From positions 1 through 6,514 of the forward strand of contig CAMWQX010000067.1 of NCBI GenBank assembly GCA_947176475.1: a stretch of DNA of 6,514 nt, in the 5' to 3' direction. Made by a program: the position numbers and the translations under genes. The stretch comes from an uncultured Bacillota bacterium (GTDB lineage Bacteria; Bacillota_I; Bacilli_A; RF39; UBA660). The notes under the pieces were generated by a model. The model searched no databases. It was not told the DNA's origin and saw only the letters and a program-made list of their open reading frames with translations. How positions within the stretch are numbered: position 1 is the first letter of the stretch; each line of letters opens with the position of its first letter. Below, in pieces: positions 6,235 through 6,514 of the stretch.

Positions 6235-6514
6235 ATGGATATAGTAATGAGTAGCATAGAGAGTTTATTAAATAATATCGACACCTTAACGGAAACCTTC
6301 TTAACAAGTATGGGAATATGGGGAGCAATAATCAGCTGTTTATTAATAACAGTTGAATCCATTCTTCCAATTTTACCCGTGTGTGTATTTATTACTTTAG
6401 TATTTTATACCTTTGGAAGTTTTGTAGGTTTTATTATTAGCTGGATATTTACTTGTCTGGGATGCTTGTTATCATTTACTTTATTTAGGTCTAAAGTAAA
6501 GAATTGGTTTTATA
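6235..6514 (+). CDS. DedA/VTT-family (TVP38/TMEM64-like) membrane protein, 3' end missing
   Basis: The frame is open from ATG 6235 to the window end, giving 93 complete codons. The start has GTGAT (6226-6230), complementary to the 16S rRNA tail, with four bases to the ATG; ATG 6247 is the alternative. After about 25 polar residues come hydrophobic segments at about 28-58 and 60-84. They carry features typical of the family: an acidic residue in the first segment (Glu41) followed by prolines (SILPILPV), small residues between the segments (TFGSFVG), and FTLFR (81-85), matching the F-x3-R motif. DedA/VTT proteins are polytopic inner-membrane proteins linked to lipid scrambling or carrier-lipid transport and usually exceed 190 residues, so roughly half is missing. 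It is monocistronic or starts a new unit, with its own promoter. It is unlikely to belong to the secretion system. Confidence 0.8.
   Translation, partial: MDIVMSSIESLLNNIDTLTETFLTSMGIWGAIISCLLITVESILPILPVCVFITLVFYTFGSFVGFIISWIFTCLGCLLSFTLFRSKVKNWFY

Noticed and set aside
1..6514. TGA read as Trp (Mollicutes-type code), suggested by the AT bias and absence of TGA stops
   Set aside because: About 15 Trp codons in the genes are all TGG and every gene ends sensibly with TAA or TAG, which a TGA=Trp organism would not be expected to show.
1..6514. CRISPR array, tRNA, rRNA or riboswitch
   Set aside because: No regularly spaced direct repeats, no cloverleaf-like segments, and no non-coding gap longer than about 60 bases to hold such elements.

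Overview
The window looks like a low-GC Gram-positive bacterium, most likely a member of the Firmicutes/Bacilli (possibly one of the uncultured gut lineages; this placement is inference). The signs are strong AT bias, purine-rich Shine-Dalgarno sequences (one full AAGGAGG), a peptidoglycan hydrolase, and tightly packed same-strand genes. All of the roughly 15 Trp codons I read are TGG and the six visible stops are TAA or TAG, so the standard code fits and a TGA=Trp code is not needed.

Positions 1-5939 hold the end of a type IV secretion (conjugation-type) gene cluster, all on the + strand. In order these are: the 3' part of a probable extracytoplasmic NTF2-like (VirB8/TcpC-like) protein; a second small protein with one N-terminal membrane anchor and a similar-looking extracytoplasmic domain, overlapping the first by 8 bases; a 449-residue membrane-spanning NlpC/P60 cell-wall hydrolase with a long repetitive cytoplasmic N-terminus; a 242-residue surface protein with a signal peptide, a Thr-rich stalk and a C-terminal membrane anchor; and a 956-residue VirD4/TraG-type coupling ATPase with an unusually long Pro-rich C-terminal tail ending in a duplicated FFDD motif. 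A rho-independent terminator directly after the ATPase gene closes the unit. No relaxase, integrase, VirB4 or VirB6 lies inside the window, so mobility cannot be judged.

Positions 5940-6514 carry two genes unlike the secretion genes, each with its own promoter-like sequence. One is a minimal rhodanese-like protein (CRHGVKS loop) with almost no 5' leader. The other is the start of a DedA/VTT-family membrane protein that runs off the window. They look like ordinary chromosomal genes, so the terminator may mark the edge of the secretion locus.

Working model (inference): the two NTF2-like proteins form part of the trans-envelope channel, the NlpC/P60 protein opens the wall, the anchored surface protein acts outside the cell, and the VirD4-type ATPase selects substrates through its long tail. 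The points most worth a second look are that tail, the octapeptide-repeat N-terminus of the hydrolase, and the unrecognised surface protein between them.
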